Positions 51,532-60,913 of a stretch of 64,000 nucleotides of DNA are shown piece after piece. The number at the start of each line of letters is the position of its first letter. Position 1 is the stretch's first letter. The translations under genes and the position numbers were made by a program. The notes below the pieces were generated by a model that saw only the letters and a program-made list of their open reading frames with translations, did no database searches and was not told the origin of the DNA. Where the stretch lies: assembly GCF_021277265.1 (NCBI RefSeq), contig NZ_JAJSOH010000002.1, positions 372,001-436,000 of the forward strand, in the 5' to 3' direction. The stretch comes from Kineosporia rhizophila. Lineage in GTDB: Bacteria; Actinomycetota; Actinomycetes; Actinomycetales; Kineosporiaceae.

Positions 51532-52360
51532 CTGCGGTCCAGGCCGGTCGCTCCTCGGAGGCCGCCCGCCCTTCCGGGCAGGACCGCCGGAAGTCGCAGA
51601 ACGAGCAGCCGGGGCCCGGTTTCGGCGGGAACACCGTGTCGTCCCGGCGGCCGGCGGCGAACTCGGCGTCGGCCGCGGCCGCCGCGGCGCCCAGCGCATC
51701 GGCCTCGGCCAGCTTGCGTTCCAGCCCGGCCAGGTCGTAGCGGGCCACCGCCCGGGTGCCGGTGGGCAGGTGGTGCAGCTCGACCTGCAGGCACGGCCGC
51801 CGGTAGGTGCGCGCGGTGGCGACCGCGTAGACGGCCAGGGCCAGGCTGGCGAAGGCGTCCTCCTCGGTGGGCTCGTGCCGCCCGGTCTTGTAGTCGACCA
51901 CCACCAGCTCGTCGTCGCGCAGGTCGATCAGGTCGACCCGGCCGGACAGGGCCAGCCGCTCGGTGTGGGCGCTGACCGTCTGCTCCACCCCGGCCGGCTG
52001 CGCCAGCGGATCGGTCGGCGACTCGAACAGGTAGTTGCGTACCCAGTCCACGGCCCGCCGGCCTGCGGCGGCCGACTGCTCACGGTCGGCGAAACCGTCG
52101 TTCAGCCAGCGTTTGCGCACCAGCTGGTAGGCGAGCTCCGGGTCCCGGCGTTCGGGCGGGGTGGCCCACCAGTCGGCCAGGGCCGAGTGCACCGCGGCGC
52201 CGATGCTGGTGTGCGCCCAGGCCTGGCCCCTCGAGGGCGAGGGCCGGTCCAGGTAGGTGAACCGGTAGCGGCGCGGGCAGGTGCGCCAGTTGACCAGGCG
52301 GGTCGGCGTGCAGGAGTAGAGCGGTTCCGGCATGCCCAGCAGTTCGAGCTGGTCGTTCAC
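51521..52360 (-). CDS. RecB-family PD-(D/E)XK exonuclease with predicted Fe-S cysteines
   Basis: 279 aa from GTG 52360, overlapping the PHP stop as GTGA. N-terminal RLVNWRTCPRRYRFTYLDRP, then GAAVHSALADWW, catalytic SGRVDLIDLRDDELVVVDYK plus TGR (Asp and Asp-x-Lys), and C-terminal GCSFCDFRRSCPEG. The single N-terminal Cys plus three C-terminal Cys is the Cas4/AddB-type iron-sulphur arrangement. Stand-alone exonuclease, probably in DNA repair; no CRISPR context. Confidence 0.88.
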   Translation of the reverse strand: MNDQLELLGMPEPLYSCTPTRLVNWRTCPRRYRFTYLDRPSPSRGQAWAHTSIGAAVHSALADWWATPPERRDPELAYQLVRKRWLNDGFADREQSAAAGRRAVDWVRNYLFESPTDPLAQPAGVEQTVSAHTERLALSGRVDLIDLRDDELVVVDYKTGRHEPTEEDAFASLALAVYAVATARTYRRPCLQVELHHLPTGTRAVARYDLAGLERKLAEADALGAAAAAADAEFAAGRRDDTVFPPKPGPGCSFCDFRRSCPEGRAASEERPAWTAVRS

Positions 52361-53202
52361 CCGCGGATCACCCGCGACGGGGTACCGAGGGCGATGATCT
52401 TCTCCAGTACCTCCGGCGCGGTGGTGTTCTCGGCGATCCGGTTGACCTTGCCGGTGCCGTGGTAGTCGCTCGAGCCGGTGGTGAGCAGGCCGAGCTCGGC
52501 GGCCAGCCCGCGCAGCACCGCCTTGTCCGGCTCCTCGTGGTCCCGGTGGTCCACCTCCAGCCCGACCAGCCCGGCCTCGGCCAGGTCGGCGATGTCCTGG
52601 TCGGAGACCAGCCACCCGCGCTTGCCGGCCCGCGGGTGCGCCATCACCGGCACCCCGCCGGCGGCCCGCACCAGGCGCACGATCAGTTCCGCCTCGGGCG
52701 CGTGATAAGGCAGGTAGTAGGGCGAGCGGCCGTTCAGCACGGTGGCGAACGCCTCGTCCCGGGTGGCCACCGCACCGGCCTCGATCAGCGCGTCGGCGAT
52801 GTGCGGCCGGCCCACCGCGGCGTCCGGCTCGCACTGCCGTTGCACGTCGGCCCAGGTGATGGCGAAGTCCTTGGACAGCCGCCGCACCATCCGCTCGGCC
52901 CGGGTCAGCCGGTCGGCCTTGGTCTGCTCCTGCTCGGCCAGCAGCGCCGGGTCGGCCGGGTCGTGCAGGTAGGCCAGCATGTGCACCCCGATCCCCCGCA
53001 TCTGGCAGGAGATCTCGGCGCCGGGCAGCAGGGTCAGCCCCAGCCGCCGGGCCACCTCGCCCGCGGCCGGGATGCCCGCGGTGGTGTCGTGGTCGGTCAG
53101 TGCGACGACGTCCAGCCCGGCCGCGGCGGCCGCCTCCATCACCCCGGCCGGGGTGTCGGTACCGTCCGAGGCGCTGGAGTGGACATGCAGGTCGATTCGC
53201 AC
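52357..53202 (-). CDS. PHP-domain phosphoesterase
   Basis: 281 aa from GTG 53202. MRIDLHVHSSASDGTDTPAG (HxH), LDVVALTDHDTTAGIPAA, LLPGAEISC, VPVMAHPRAGKRGW, GLEVDHRDHEE, TTGSSDYHGTGK: the full set of PHP metal ligands. Members hydrolyse phosphodiesters such as 3',5'-nucleoside bisphosphates or nucleic-acid ends. Middle gene of DUF6758-PHP-RecB (gaps 5 bp and -4 bp), so a shared nucleic-acid or nucleotide role is plausible. Confidence 0.9.
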   Translation of the reverse strand: MRIDLHVHSSASDGTDTPAGVMEAAAAAGLDVVALTDHDTTAGIPAAGEVARRLGLTLLPGAEISCQMRGIGVHMLAYLHDPADPALLAEQEQTKADRLTRAERMVRRLSKDFAITWADVQRQCEPDAAVGRPHIADALIEAGAVATRDEAFATVLNGRSPYYLPYHAPEAELIVRLVRAAGGVPVMAHPRAGKRGWLVSDQDIADLAEAGLVGLEVDHRDHEEPDKAVLRGLAAELGLLTTGSSDYHGTGKVNRIAENTTAPEVLEKIIALGTPSRVIRG

Positions 53203-53207
53203 GCAGG

Positions 53208-53861
53208 TCAGCGTAGGCGGGGAGTGAGCGGGCCGCAGGGCAGGTCCGGCTCGGTCTCCTCGTTGCGGGCGTCGACCAGGCAGAACCGGTTCAGTAGGGC
53301 CAGCGCGGCCGAGCTCGGCCAGGCCAGCAGCCAGAGCCAGACCCCGGAGGCCTCGCCCACGTAGGCCAGGCCGCCGTCGACCGGCACCGACCACAGCGGC
53401 ACCTCGTGGTCGTCGGCCTCGAGCTTGATCTCGGCCGGGTCGTGCGCCGCCTTGTCGGCCAGCATCGGGCCCGGGTCGACCCCGCGCAGCCCGGCCAGGT
53501 GCGCCCCCAGGCCGATGCCCGGCTGCTCCGCCACGAACATCAGGTCGACGGTGGGCTCCTCGTCCCCCACCTCCGGCAGCGGGTGCGGCCCGGAGACCGC
53601 GACCACGCAGGCCACCGTGCCACCGGCGCCCGCCCCGGCCCACTGCAGACCGGTGACCTCCCAGCCCTGCGGCAGCGGGCGCGGCATCCAGACCGGCACC
53701 AGCGAGTCGAGCGCGACCTGTCGGATCAGTTTCTGCGTGGGCGCCTGGGCGGGGCCGACCGGCACCACCGGGCCGTGTTCCTCACAGGTCCAGCTGGCCG
53801 TGTGCTCGCCCGGCTCCCGGGCGACCGCACCACACCGGGGGCAGGTCCGCAGAAGGGTCAC
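53208..53861 (-). CDS. DUF6758 family protein
   Basis: 217 aa from GTG 53861. Starts VTLLRTCPRCGAVAREPGEH and continues to TCEEHGPVVPVGPA, giving a CxxC ... CxxH zinc-ribbon-like N-terminus. The remainder (LDSLVPVWMPRPLPQGWEVT, EQPGIGLGAHLAGLRGVDPG, GEASGVWLWLLAWPSSAALA) is a conserved actinobacterial domain of unknown function. First gene of an operon with PHP and RecB-like genes. Confidence 0.78.
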   Translation of the reverse strand: MTLLRTCPRCGAVAREPGEHTASWTCEEHGPVVPVGPAQAPTQKLIRQVALDSLVPVWMPRPLPQGWEVTGLQWAGAGAGGTVACVVAVSGPHPLPEVGDEEPTVDLMFVAEQPGIGLGAHLAGLRGVDPGPMLADKAAHDPAEIKLEADDHEVPLWSVPVDGGLAYVGEASGVWLWLLAWPSSAALALLNRFCLVDARNEETEPDLPCGPLTPRLR

Positions 53862-54057
53862 ACACCGACGGTTCCTTGCCCGGCGCCGCAGGTCAAGCCG
53901 CCGCGCGTGCCATCTGGTGATCCAGCGCCGAACCGGCCGCCGGGCGGCGCAGCACCCTTCGAACGGCCCAACCGGAACGGCCGCCGACCGCCGGAAAGCT
54001 CCTGAACCCGCGAAACCCCGCTGACCGGCCCCGGGCCGAGACGGCAGAATGTTGCCC

Positions 54058-55572
54058 ATGAGCGAGAACGAACCCGTTGTGCAGGGCCCTGAGGGCGAAT
54101 CCGCGAAACCTCAGGAGGTCGAGCACCGGGAGAGGCCGAACTCACCGGCCTTCCGCGCGTTCATCGCCTCCGGCTGGGCCCCGCGTCCCTCCGAGCTGCC
54201 GGCCCGCCTGCCCGCCGCGGCCTACGCCGCCGAGCGCCGGGCCCGCCTGGCCGCCGAACTCCCGGGCGAGCGCCTGGTGCTGCCGGCCGGGGTGTTCCGG
54301 GTGCGCAGCAACGACACCGACCACCGCTTCCGCCCGCACTCGGCCTTCGCCCACCTCACCGGGCTGGGCACCGACCGGGAGCCGGACGCGGCGCTGGTGA
54401 TCGAGCCCACCGCCGAGGGCTTCGAGGCCGTCCTCTACGTGCAGCCGCGGGCCGAGCGCGACTCCGAGCAGTTCTACGCCGACCCCCGCTACGGCGAGCT
54501 CTGGGTGGGCGTGCGCCCCAGCCTGGAAGAGGTCGAGGCGGAGACCGGTCTGACCTGCCGCCCGCTGGCCGACCTGCGCGAGGCGGTCACCAAGGACGTG
54601 GGTGCGGTGCCGGTGCGGGTGCTGCGCGAGGCCGACCCGGGTCTGGACGAGGCGCTGGCCGAGGCCCGGGAGGCGGCCGGGGTGGACGCCGCCGAGGCGC
54701 TCACCGCCGACCACGACCTGGCCCGCATCGTGTCCGAGCTGCGCCTGGTGAAGGACGAGTTCGAGGTCGCCGAGATGCGCCGGGCGGTCGACGCCACGGC
54801 CCTCGGCTTCGCCGACATCGTCCGCGCACTGCCCGAGGCGGTGGCCTCGGTGCGCGGTGAGCGGGTGGTCGAGACGGTGTTCGAGAGCCGGGCCCGGCGC
54901 GAGGGCAACGGCGTGGGCTACGACACCATCGCCGCCTCCGGCCCGCACGCCTGCACCCTGCACTGGATCCGCAACGACGGCCCGGTGCACGAGAACGACC
55001 TGGTGCTCGTCGACGCCGGGGTCGAGGTGGACACGCTCTACACCGCAGACGTCACCCGCACCCTGCCGGTCTCCGGCAAGTTCACCGAGCCGCAGCGCCG
55101 GGTCTACCAGGCCGTGCTCGACGCCGCCGACGCCGCGTTCGCCGCCGCCCGGCCGGGCGTGAAGTTCCGCGAGGTGCACGCCGCCGCCATGCAGGTGATC
55201 GCCCGCACGCTGGCCGAGTGGGACCTGCTGCCCGGCACCGCCGAGGAGTCGCTGGGCAAGGAGGGCCAGTTCCACCGCCGCTGGATGGTCCACGGCACCA
55301 GCCACCACCTCGGCATCGACGTGCACGACTGCGCCCAGGCCCGCAAGGAGATGTACCTGGACGCCGAGCTGCAGCCGGGCATGGTCTTCACGATCGAGCC
55401 GGGCCTGTACTTCGGCCCGCACGACCTGCTGGCCCCGGAGGAACTGCGCGGCATCGGGGTCCGGATCGAGGACGACGTGCTGGTCACCGCCGACGGGGTG
55501 GAGAACCTCTCGGCCGGTCTCCCGCGCCGGCCGGACGAGATCGAGGCGTGGATGGCCTCCCTGCGCGACTGA
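54058..55572 (+). CDS. pepP: Xaa-Pro aminopeptidase (aminopeptidase P)
   Basis: 504 aa from ATG 54058. Creatinase-like N-domain followed by pita-bread M24 domain. Metal ligands visible: D319 and D331 (DAGVEVDTLYTADVTRTLPV), H416 (VHGTSHHLGIDVHD), E447 (TIEPGLYF), E471 (VRIEDDVLVT). Removes N-terminal residues preceding proline. No signal peptide, so cytosolic. Divergent from the DUF6758 operon, closed by a 15-bp terminator. Confidence 0.93.
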   Translation: MSENEPVVQGPEGESAKPQEVEHRERPNSPAFRAFIASGWAPRPSELPARLPAAAYAAERRARLAAELPGERLVLPAGVFRVRSNDTDHRFRPHSAFAHLTGLGTDREPDAALVIEPTAEGFEAVLYVQPRAERDSEQFYADPRYGELWVGVRPSLEEVEAETGLTCRPLADLREAVTKDVGAVPVRVLREADPGLDEALAEAREAAGVDAAEALTADHDLARIVSELRLVKDEFEVAEMRRAVDATALGFADIVRALPEAVASVRGERVVETVFESRARREGNGVGYDTIAASGPHACTLHWIRNDGPVHENDLVLVDAGVEVDTLYTADVTRTLPVSGKFTEPQRRVYQAVLDAADAAFAAARPGVKFREVHAAAMQVIARTLAEWDLLPGTAEESLGKEGQFHRRWMVHGTSHHLGIDVHDCAQARKEMYLDAELQPGMVFTIEPGLYFGPHDLLAPEELRGIGVRIEDDVLVTADGVENLSAGLPRRPDEIEAWMASLRD

Positions 55573-55624
55573 ACCACCGCCTGACCGGCGGCCGAGCGCC
55601 TTCGGTCGCCGACGACGTCCTCGA

Positions 55625-55657
55625 ACAGCCCGCCCCGAAGCCTTCGGGGCGGGCTGT
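55625..55657 (+). terminator. Intrinsic terminator after pepP
   Basis: ACAGCCCGCCCCGAA (55625-55639) pairs perfectly with 55643-55657 around a 3-nt loop (GCC). Confidence 0.88.
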
Positions 55658-56061
55658 AACGCTTTGGTCGTCCCGGACGATAAGTACGAGGGCGCAGGCC
55701 TGGATGACACCGTTCGGCGCACGTGTTCACGCAGCACCGACCTGACGGTCACCCGGTCTTCGGACGGATGTCCAGCTTTCGGTCGGTACTGGTGCTACCC
55801 GAGGGTTAGCATGAGCCCGGTCGAACGCCGTTCCGGCCGCCCGTACGGCTGATCAAGGGCGCAGTCGCACGGTCGATGATGCTTTTCGGCGAAGGTCCCG
55901 GATGAGGGAGGTGAGATCGGTGCCGTCCAGAGATGACACCCCTGCCAGTACCGACTCCCCCGCGGATCGCGAGCTCCGGGCCGCCGGAGCTCCCACTGGG
56001 TTGCGCCTGACCTGACGTAGCCCACCGCGGGTCTGCCTTTGCAACGGGAGGTGACCCCCTC
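55658..56061 (+). other. 404-bp region upstream of corA
   Basis: No credible gene. It must hold the corA promoter; TAGCAT at ~55806 could be a -10 without a clear -35. I looked for the ykoK/M-box magnesium riboswitch and did not find its conserved core. The last bases contain GGGAGGTGA, the ribosome site for corA. Confidence 0.4.
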
Positions 56062-57201
56062 ATGGCTCGCACGAACCGCACCGGCCTCGCCCGGTCCCTG
56101 GCCCTTCCCCGGCCTCAGCTGCGCAACGTCTACCCCGCGCTGCGCTACGGCCCCCTCGACGTGCTCAAGGAACGCATCGAGCACGAGTCCGACAAGACGG
56201 GTGGGCTTCTCGACGCCGCAGTCGACTGGGGTCTGTACTGCAACGGCCGCCGGGTCCAGTCCGGCGACTTCCCGCAGGCCGTCAAAGCGGCCCAGCAGGG
56301 CGAGGGTTTCGTCTGGCTCGGCCTGCACGAGCCCTCCTCCGAGCAGCTCGAGCAGCTCGGTGAGGTGTTCTCGCTGCACCCGCTCGCCCTGGAGGACGCG
56401 GCCAGCCCGCGCCAGCGGCCCAAGCTGGAGCGGCACGAGAGCGACATGTTCCTGGCCATGCGCACCCTGGCCTACCTCGACTCGACCGACCGCGACGCCG
56501 GTGGCGACGTGGTCGAGACCGGCGCCGTCATGGTGTTCGTGGGCGACTGGTTCGTGATCACCATCCGGCACGGCAAGGCCGCCGCGCTGGCCGGCCTGCG
56601 CCGCCGGCTGGAGGGCGACCAGGAGCAGCTGGCCCTGGGCCCCTCGGCGGTGCTGCACGCCGTGGCCGACAAGGTGGTCGACGACTACCTGGCCGTGGTC
56701 GACGCGGTCCAGCAGGACCTGGAGGAGATCGAGAGCACGGTGTTCGCCCCCCGCGGCAACACCGACATCGAGCGCATCTACCAGCTCAAGCGCGACGTGA
56801 TCGAGATGAAGCGCACGGTGCAGCCGCTGGCCGCGCCGCTGCGTGAGCTCTCCGAACGGCCGCGGCGGCTGATCCACGCCGAGATCCGCGAGTACTTCCG
56901 CGACGTGTCCGACCACCTGGCCCGGGTGCACGAGCAGGTGGCCAGTTTCGACGAGCTGCTCACCTCGATCCTGCAGGCCGGTCTGGCCCGGGTCTCGATC
57001 GCGGAGAACGAGGACATGCGCAAGATCTCGGCCTGGGTCGCGATCGCCGCGGTCCCGACCATGATCGCGGGCATCTACGGGATGAACTTCGAGCACATGC
57101 CGGAACTGCAGCAGACCTGGGGTTATCCGGCGGTGCTGACGCTGATGGCGACGATCTGCGGGGGTCTCTTCCGCGGGTTCAAGCGCAACGGCTGGCTCTA
57201 G
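56062..57201 (+). CDS. corA: CorA-family Mg2+/Co2+ transporter
   Basis: 379 aa. Cytosolic domain with FVWLGLHEPSSEQLEQL, HPLALEDAASPRQRPKLERH, FVGDWFVITIRHG; long helix LERIYQ...EYFRDVSDHLARVHEQ; C-terminal TM1 (WVAIAAVPTMIAGIYGMNFE) with the selectivity GMN at 340-342, and TM2 (YPAVLTLMATICGGLFRGF) ending in a basic tail. Pentameric Mg2+ channel. Followed 8 bp later by a P1 peptidase gene, likely co-transcribed. Confidence 0.93.
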   Translation: MARTNRTGLARSLALPRPQLRNVYPALRYGPLDVLKERIEHESDKTGGLLDAAVDWGLYCNGRRVQSGDFPQAVKAAQQGEGFVWLGLHEPSSEQLEQLGEVFSLHPLALEDAASPRQRPKLERHESDMFLAMRTLAYLDSTDRDAGGDVVETGAVMVFVGDWFVITIRHGKAAALAGLRRRLEGDQEQLALGPSAVLHAVADKVVDDYLAVVDAVQQDLEEIESTVFAPRGNTDIERIYQLKRDVIEMKRTVQPLAAPLRELSERPRRLIHAEIREYFRDVSDHLARVHEQVASFDELLTSILQAGLARVSIAENEDMRKISAWVAIAAVPTMIAGIYGMNFEHMPELQQTWGYPAVLTLMATICGGLFRGFKRNGWL

Positions 57202-57209
57202 ATCGAATT

Positions 57210-58265
57210 ATGGACGCTTCTGGGCCTTGGGCGCGCTGGGGTTCGATCACGGACGTCCCCGGCTTGCGAGTGGGGCACGCCCAGCGTGTTGGTGACGGCT
57301 GGCTGAGTGGGGTCACTGCGGTGATCCCACCACCCGGCACGGTCGGCGCGGTCGACGTGCGGGGCGGCGGGCCGGGCACCCACGAGACCGACGCCCTCGA
57401 CCCGACCACGCTGGTGCCCACGGTAGACGCCGTGACCCTCACCGGCGGAAGCGCTTTCGGCCTGGCCAGCGCGGGCGGCGTGCAACGCTGGTGCCTGGAG
57501 CAGGGCCTCGGCTTCGCCGCCGGCCCGGTCCACGACCCAACATCGATCCGGGTACCCATCGTGCCCGCCGCCGCAGTGTTCGACCTCGGGCGCGGCGGCG
57601 ACGTACACGCCCACCCAGACGCCGAACTGGGCTACGCCGCAGCCAGTTCAGCCCGTGACCACACGCCGCGGGGCGTGATCGGGGCCGGCACCGGCGCCAT
57701 GGCCGCCCGCGGCACCCTGAAGGGCGGCATCGGCACCGCGTCCATCACGCTGCCCGGCGGCGTGATGGTCGGCGCCCTCGCCGTACTCAACGCCATGGGC
57801 TCCCCGCTCGACCACACCACCGGCGCCCTGCTCGGCACCGCCTTCGTCCCGCCCGGCCTACCCCGCCCCACTCCCCCGAGCGCCGCCGAAAACGCGGTCT
57901 ACCTGGCCGAACTCACCTCCGCAGCAGAAACCGCCGCCACCAACACCACCCTCGCCGTCGTAGCCACCAACGCCGCCCTCGACCCGGCCCGGGCCCGCCG
58001 CACCGCCACCGCCGCCCACGACGGCCTCGCCCGCTCCCTCGCCCCCGCCCACACCCTGCTCGACGGCGACACGGTGTTCGCCCTGGCCACAGGTCAGGTC
58101 GAGGTCGACTTCGGCACCCTGATCGCAGTCCAGGCCGCGGCCGCAGACGCAGTGATGCTCGCGGTGATGGATGCGACGCTGGAGGCGAACGGCATAGACC
58201 AGACCGCCTTCGGCGGACTGAGCGCGCCCTCCTACCGAGACCGCTTCCCCTCGTTCACCTTCTGA
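57210..58265 (+). CDS. P1 family (DmpA/S58-type) self-processing peptidase
   Basis: 351 aa. Starts with GSITDVPGLRVGHAQRVGDG, typical of the family, then GGSAFGLASAGGVQRWCLEQ and GAGTGAMAARGTLKGGIGTA. The N-terminal-nucleophile site aligns with DmpA GSIIVVVATDAPL as NTTLAVVATNAAL, so the nucleophile would be T246 with autocleavage between N245 and T246; Thr instead of Ser is seen in some homologues, but the Asn at P1 is less usual. Substrates in the family are beta-peptides or N-terminal D-amino acid peptides. Confidence 0.88.
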   Translation: MDASGPWARWGSITDVPGLRVGHAQRVGDGWLSGVTAVIPPPGTVGAVDVRGGGPGTHETDALDPTTLVPTVDAVTLTGGSAFGLASAGGVQRWCLEQGLGFAAGPVHDPTSIRVPIVPAAAVFDLGRGGDVHAHPDAELGYAAASSARDHTPRGVIGAGTGAMAARGTLKGGIGTASITLPGGVMVGALAVLNAMGSPLDHTTGALLGTAFVPPGLPRPTPPSAAENAVYLAELTSAAETAATNTTLAVVATNAALDPARARRTATAAHDGLARSLAPAHTLLDGDTVFALATGQVEVDFGTLIAVQAAAADAVMLAVMDATLEANGIDQTAFGGLSAPSYRDRFPSFTF

Positions 58266-58321
58266 ACCGGACCGCACACTCGGGCTCCATCCCTTCGACC
58301 TTCACCCCACCAAGCACCATC

Positions 58322-58360
58322 TTGTGAAGTTGCCGCGACACACCCACGACAACTTCACAA
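58322..58360 (+). terminator. Hairpin downstream of the P1 peptidase
   Basis: TTGTGAAGTTG (58322-58332) pairs perfectly with CAACTTCACAA (58350-58360), 11 bp with a 17-nt loop, followed by AATCCAGAAA. Lies 57 nt after the peptidase stop. Confidence 0.65.
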
Positions 58361-58557
58361 AATCCAGAAAAAGCCCGCCCCCATCAGGAACCGTGCGTTC
58401 AACGACCGGCTCTCGCCAGGCCGCGGGACGAACGAAGAGCGGCCCCTCTTCAGAAGGCAGCCCGAACTATCTACAGCCTGCCTGCGCCGCCACGCGCTGG
58501 ATCGGTTGCCGCCCCGCGCCAGCTGCCCGTAACCATTTGGCGAACTCTGGCATATGC

Positions 58558-58583
58558 GTAACGTTTGCCCGCCCGAACGTTAC
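58558..58583. promoter_or_regulatory. Isolated inverted repeat GTAACGTT-N10-AACGTTAC
   Basis: Perfect 8-bp arms with a 10-nt spacer in a gene-free region. AT-rich arms in a GC-rich setting suggest a protein site, though no promoter or gene abuts it. Confidence 0.35.
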
Positions 58584-58689
58584 ACATCTGCTCGCCAAGC
58601 CCTACACAAGTCCGCCGCTCCGGCAGCCCCGCTCAAAACTTGACCGACTGTGCAGCGGCCACGCTTCGGCGCGCCCCCGACTCCCGCCC

Positions 58690-59673
58690 ACTCGTCACGC
58701 TTTCCGGCTCCGGCTCCGGCTCCGACGTCGTCTGCGGCTGCGGCTGCGGCTGCGGCTGCGGCTGCGTGGCCTGGCCTGGCCTGGCCTGGGCGGGGGGTCG
58801 CTGAGCGAGCGGCATGCGTGATCAGCCCAGCCCAGGCCCACCTGCCCCACCCCGCAACGGCCGGCCGAACAGAGGCCGACGCATGAACCCGCCACGAATC
58901 CCGGCTACCCCTGACGCCTTTCCGGCTCCGAACTCAACCGCAGCCAAGTTCCCAAGACCAGCTCACAAGCACACCCGCTCGACAACCCCTGCCCAACACC
59001 CGACCACCCCACAAACGGCCAACCGAGCAGAAGCCAACGCATGAACCCACCACAAATCCCAGCTATCCCACGCGCCTTTCCGGCAGCGAGCCCAACCGCA
59101 GCCGAGTGACCAAGACTGACTCAAAAGCCCACCGACCCGAAGCCTCCGCCCTAAGCCTGGCCCACGGCGCAACGGCCGACTGCGAGCACTGACCGACGCA
59201 TCGACTCCCCACGAATCCCGTCTACCCCCGCGCCTTCCGGCACTGAACTCAACCGCAGCCGCGTGACTAGGACCAGCTCACAGGCATACCTGCGACAACC
59301 CCTGCCCAACACCCGACCACCCGACAAACGGCCGATCGCGCAGTAGCCGACGCATGCCCCAGCCACGAATCCGGCTACACCTGGCACCTTTCCGACACCG
59401 AGCCCAACCGCAGCCGAGTGACCAAGACCGACTCATGAGCATGCCGGCCCGACAGCCTCCGCCCGACACCTGATCACCGCGCATCGGCTGACCGAGCAGT
59501 GACCGACGTATCAACTCGCCACGAATCCTGGCTACGCCTCGCGCTTTTCCGGCTTCGAGGTCGATGGCAATCGGGTGACCAAGACCGGCTCACAGGCACG
59601 CCGACCCGGCAGTCCCTGCCTCGCACCTGACCACTACGCAACGGCCGGTGCATCGACCGGCCGCGACTCCTGG
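58690..59673. repeat. Degenerate ~157-bp tandem array resembling the 3' end of the adjacent stress gene
   Basis: The motif ACGAATCC(C/T)GGCTAC recurs at 58894, 59052, 59211, 59364 and 59521 (spacings 158, 159, 153, 157) and again as GCGACTCCTGGCTAC at 59663, which is the stop region of the neighbouring minus-strand gene. The ~59 bp from 59521 match the gene tail at ~80% by eye. A distal copy at ~58691-58800 encodes (minus) QATQPQPQPQPQPQ followed by TTSEPEPEPE against the gene's [16 protein letters not shown]. Each unit continues with ~100 bp of related spacer (CGAGTGACCAAGACC, CAACGGCCGA). Frames are broken, so not coding. Confidence 0.8.
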
Positions 59674-60762
59674 CTACTCGTCGCGCTTTTCCGGCTCCGA
59701 GGTCGGCTGCGGCTGGGTGGCCTGGGCCTGCTCGCGGGCGCGCTGTTCGGCGGCCTCCCGCTCGGCCTGCTGGCGGCGGTGCTTCTCGGCGGCCTCACGG
59801 TCGGCGGCTTCGCGTTCTTCGGCGCGCCTGCGCTCGATCATCTCGCTGTAGGTGGGGCCGGTGGGGGCCTGCTGCGGCACGTCCTGCGGGGCAGGCTGGC
59901 CGGGCTGACCGGGCTGACCCGGCTGGCTGTACTGGCCGGGGCCGGGCTGACCCGGGGTGCCGTACTGACCGGGGGCAGGCTGGCCCGGGGTGCCGTACTG
60001 GCCGGGGGCGGGCTGGCCCGGCTGGCCGTACTGACCGGGGGCGGGCTGACCGGGCTGGTTGTACTGGCCAGGGCCGGGCTGACCGGGGGCGGGCTGGCCG
60101 TAGGGGCCGGGCTGCTGGGGGCTGCCCCAGGGCTGGCCCCACTGGTTCTGCGGCGGGTAGGGCTGGCCGTACTGCTGCTGGGGGTGCTGCTGCTGGGGGT
60201 ACTGCCCGGGGTAGGGCTGGTGCGTCGGGGAGACGGTGGTGTCGGGGCGGTCGGGGCGGCTGCGGGGGCCGCCCTCGTCGGCCAGCTTGCCCAGCAGCTG
60301 ACGCGCTGCCCCGGCCTGCTCGCTGAGGCACAGCACCCGGTACTCCCCTGCCACGATCTGGCTGGTGGAGGTGAAGTCGCGGCGGCCGCCGGTGAACGCG
60401 TAGGAGATCAGGCCGAACAGGCCGCCGAAGGCCGCACCGATCAGCATCGCGGCCAGCACGCTGAAGCCCTCGGCGCTGCCGAACAGAGAGATCAGCAGCC
60501 CGACGAAGAGACCGAACCAGGCGCCCGAGAGCATGCCCGCGATCGCCACCCGGGAGTAGGTGAGGCGGCCGGTGACCCGCTCGACCATCTGCAGGTCGAC
60601 CCCCACGATGGTGACCGCCTGGACCGGGAAGTGGTTGTCGGACAAGTAGTCGACAGCACGCTGCGCCTCGACGTACGTGGCGTACTGCGCGATGGTGTCG
60701 CCACGGGGCGGGGTGGGCAGCCCGGTCTGCGACTGCGACCGGAGCGAACTGAGGTTCGACAT
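59674..60762 (-). CDS. General stress protein 17M-like membrane protein with PGQ-rich tail
   Basis: 362 aa from the ATG at 60762 (GGGGAG 11 nt upstream); an ATG three codons earlier sits too close to the ribosome site. Residues ~15-65 form the YflT/GSP17M domain ([40 protein letters not shown]). Two membrane helices follow ([40 protein letters not shown]). From ~175 the tail is Gln/Pro/Gly-rich with tandem [10 protein letters not shown] units, ending in an Arg/Glu/Ala helix ([20 protein letters not shown]). The tail's terminal codons match the downstream repeat array. Confidence 0.85.
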   Translation of the reverse strand: MSNLSSLRSQSQTGLPTPPRGDTIAQYATYVEAQRAVDYLSDNHFPVQAVTIVGVDLQMVERVTGRLTYSRVAIAGMLSGAWFGLFVGLLISLFGSAEGFSVLAAMLIGAAFGGLFGLISYAFTGGRRDFTSTSQIVAGEYRVLCLSEQAGAARQLLGKLADEGGPRSRPDRPDTTVSPTHQPYPGQYPQQQHPQQQYGQPYPPQNQWGQPWGSPQQPGPYGQPAPGQPGPGQYNQPGQPAPGQYGQPGQPAPGQYGTPGQPAPGQYGTPGQPGPGQYSQPGQPGQPGQPAPQDVPQQAPTGPTYSEMIERRRAEEREAADREAAEKHRRQQAEREAAEQRAREQAQATQPQPTSEPEKRDE

Positions 60763-60913
60763 GGTGATCATTCTCCCCGATCCCGCGGCCCCGGCGCATC
60801 CGCGCCCGGGACCACCGGGATCTCTTCAGGTGACTCGCAGTGTTCAACGACCGGAGCCGCCCGGGGAGTTTCCGCCCAGGCCGGTTGTCAGCCGAAGGCG
60901 GAATCCGCCCGCG

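Noticed and set aside
55658..56061. Magnesium (ykoK/M-box) riboswitch before corA
   Set aside because: Long leader is suggestive, but conserved blocks of the M-box were not found.
58633..58815. Minus-strand ORF encoding QATQPQP...TSEPEPEPE
   Set aside because: It is a decayed duplicate of the stress gene tail, lacking the rest of the protein; recorded as part of the repeat array instead.
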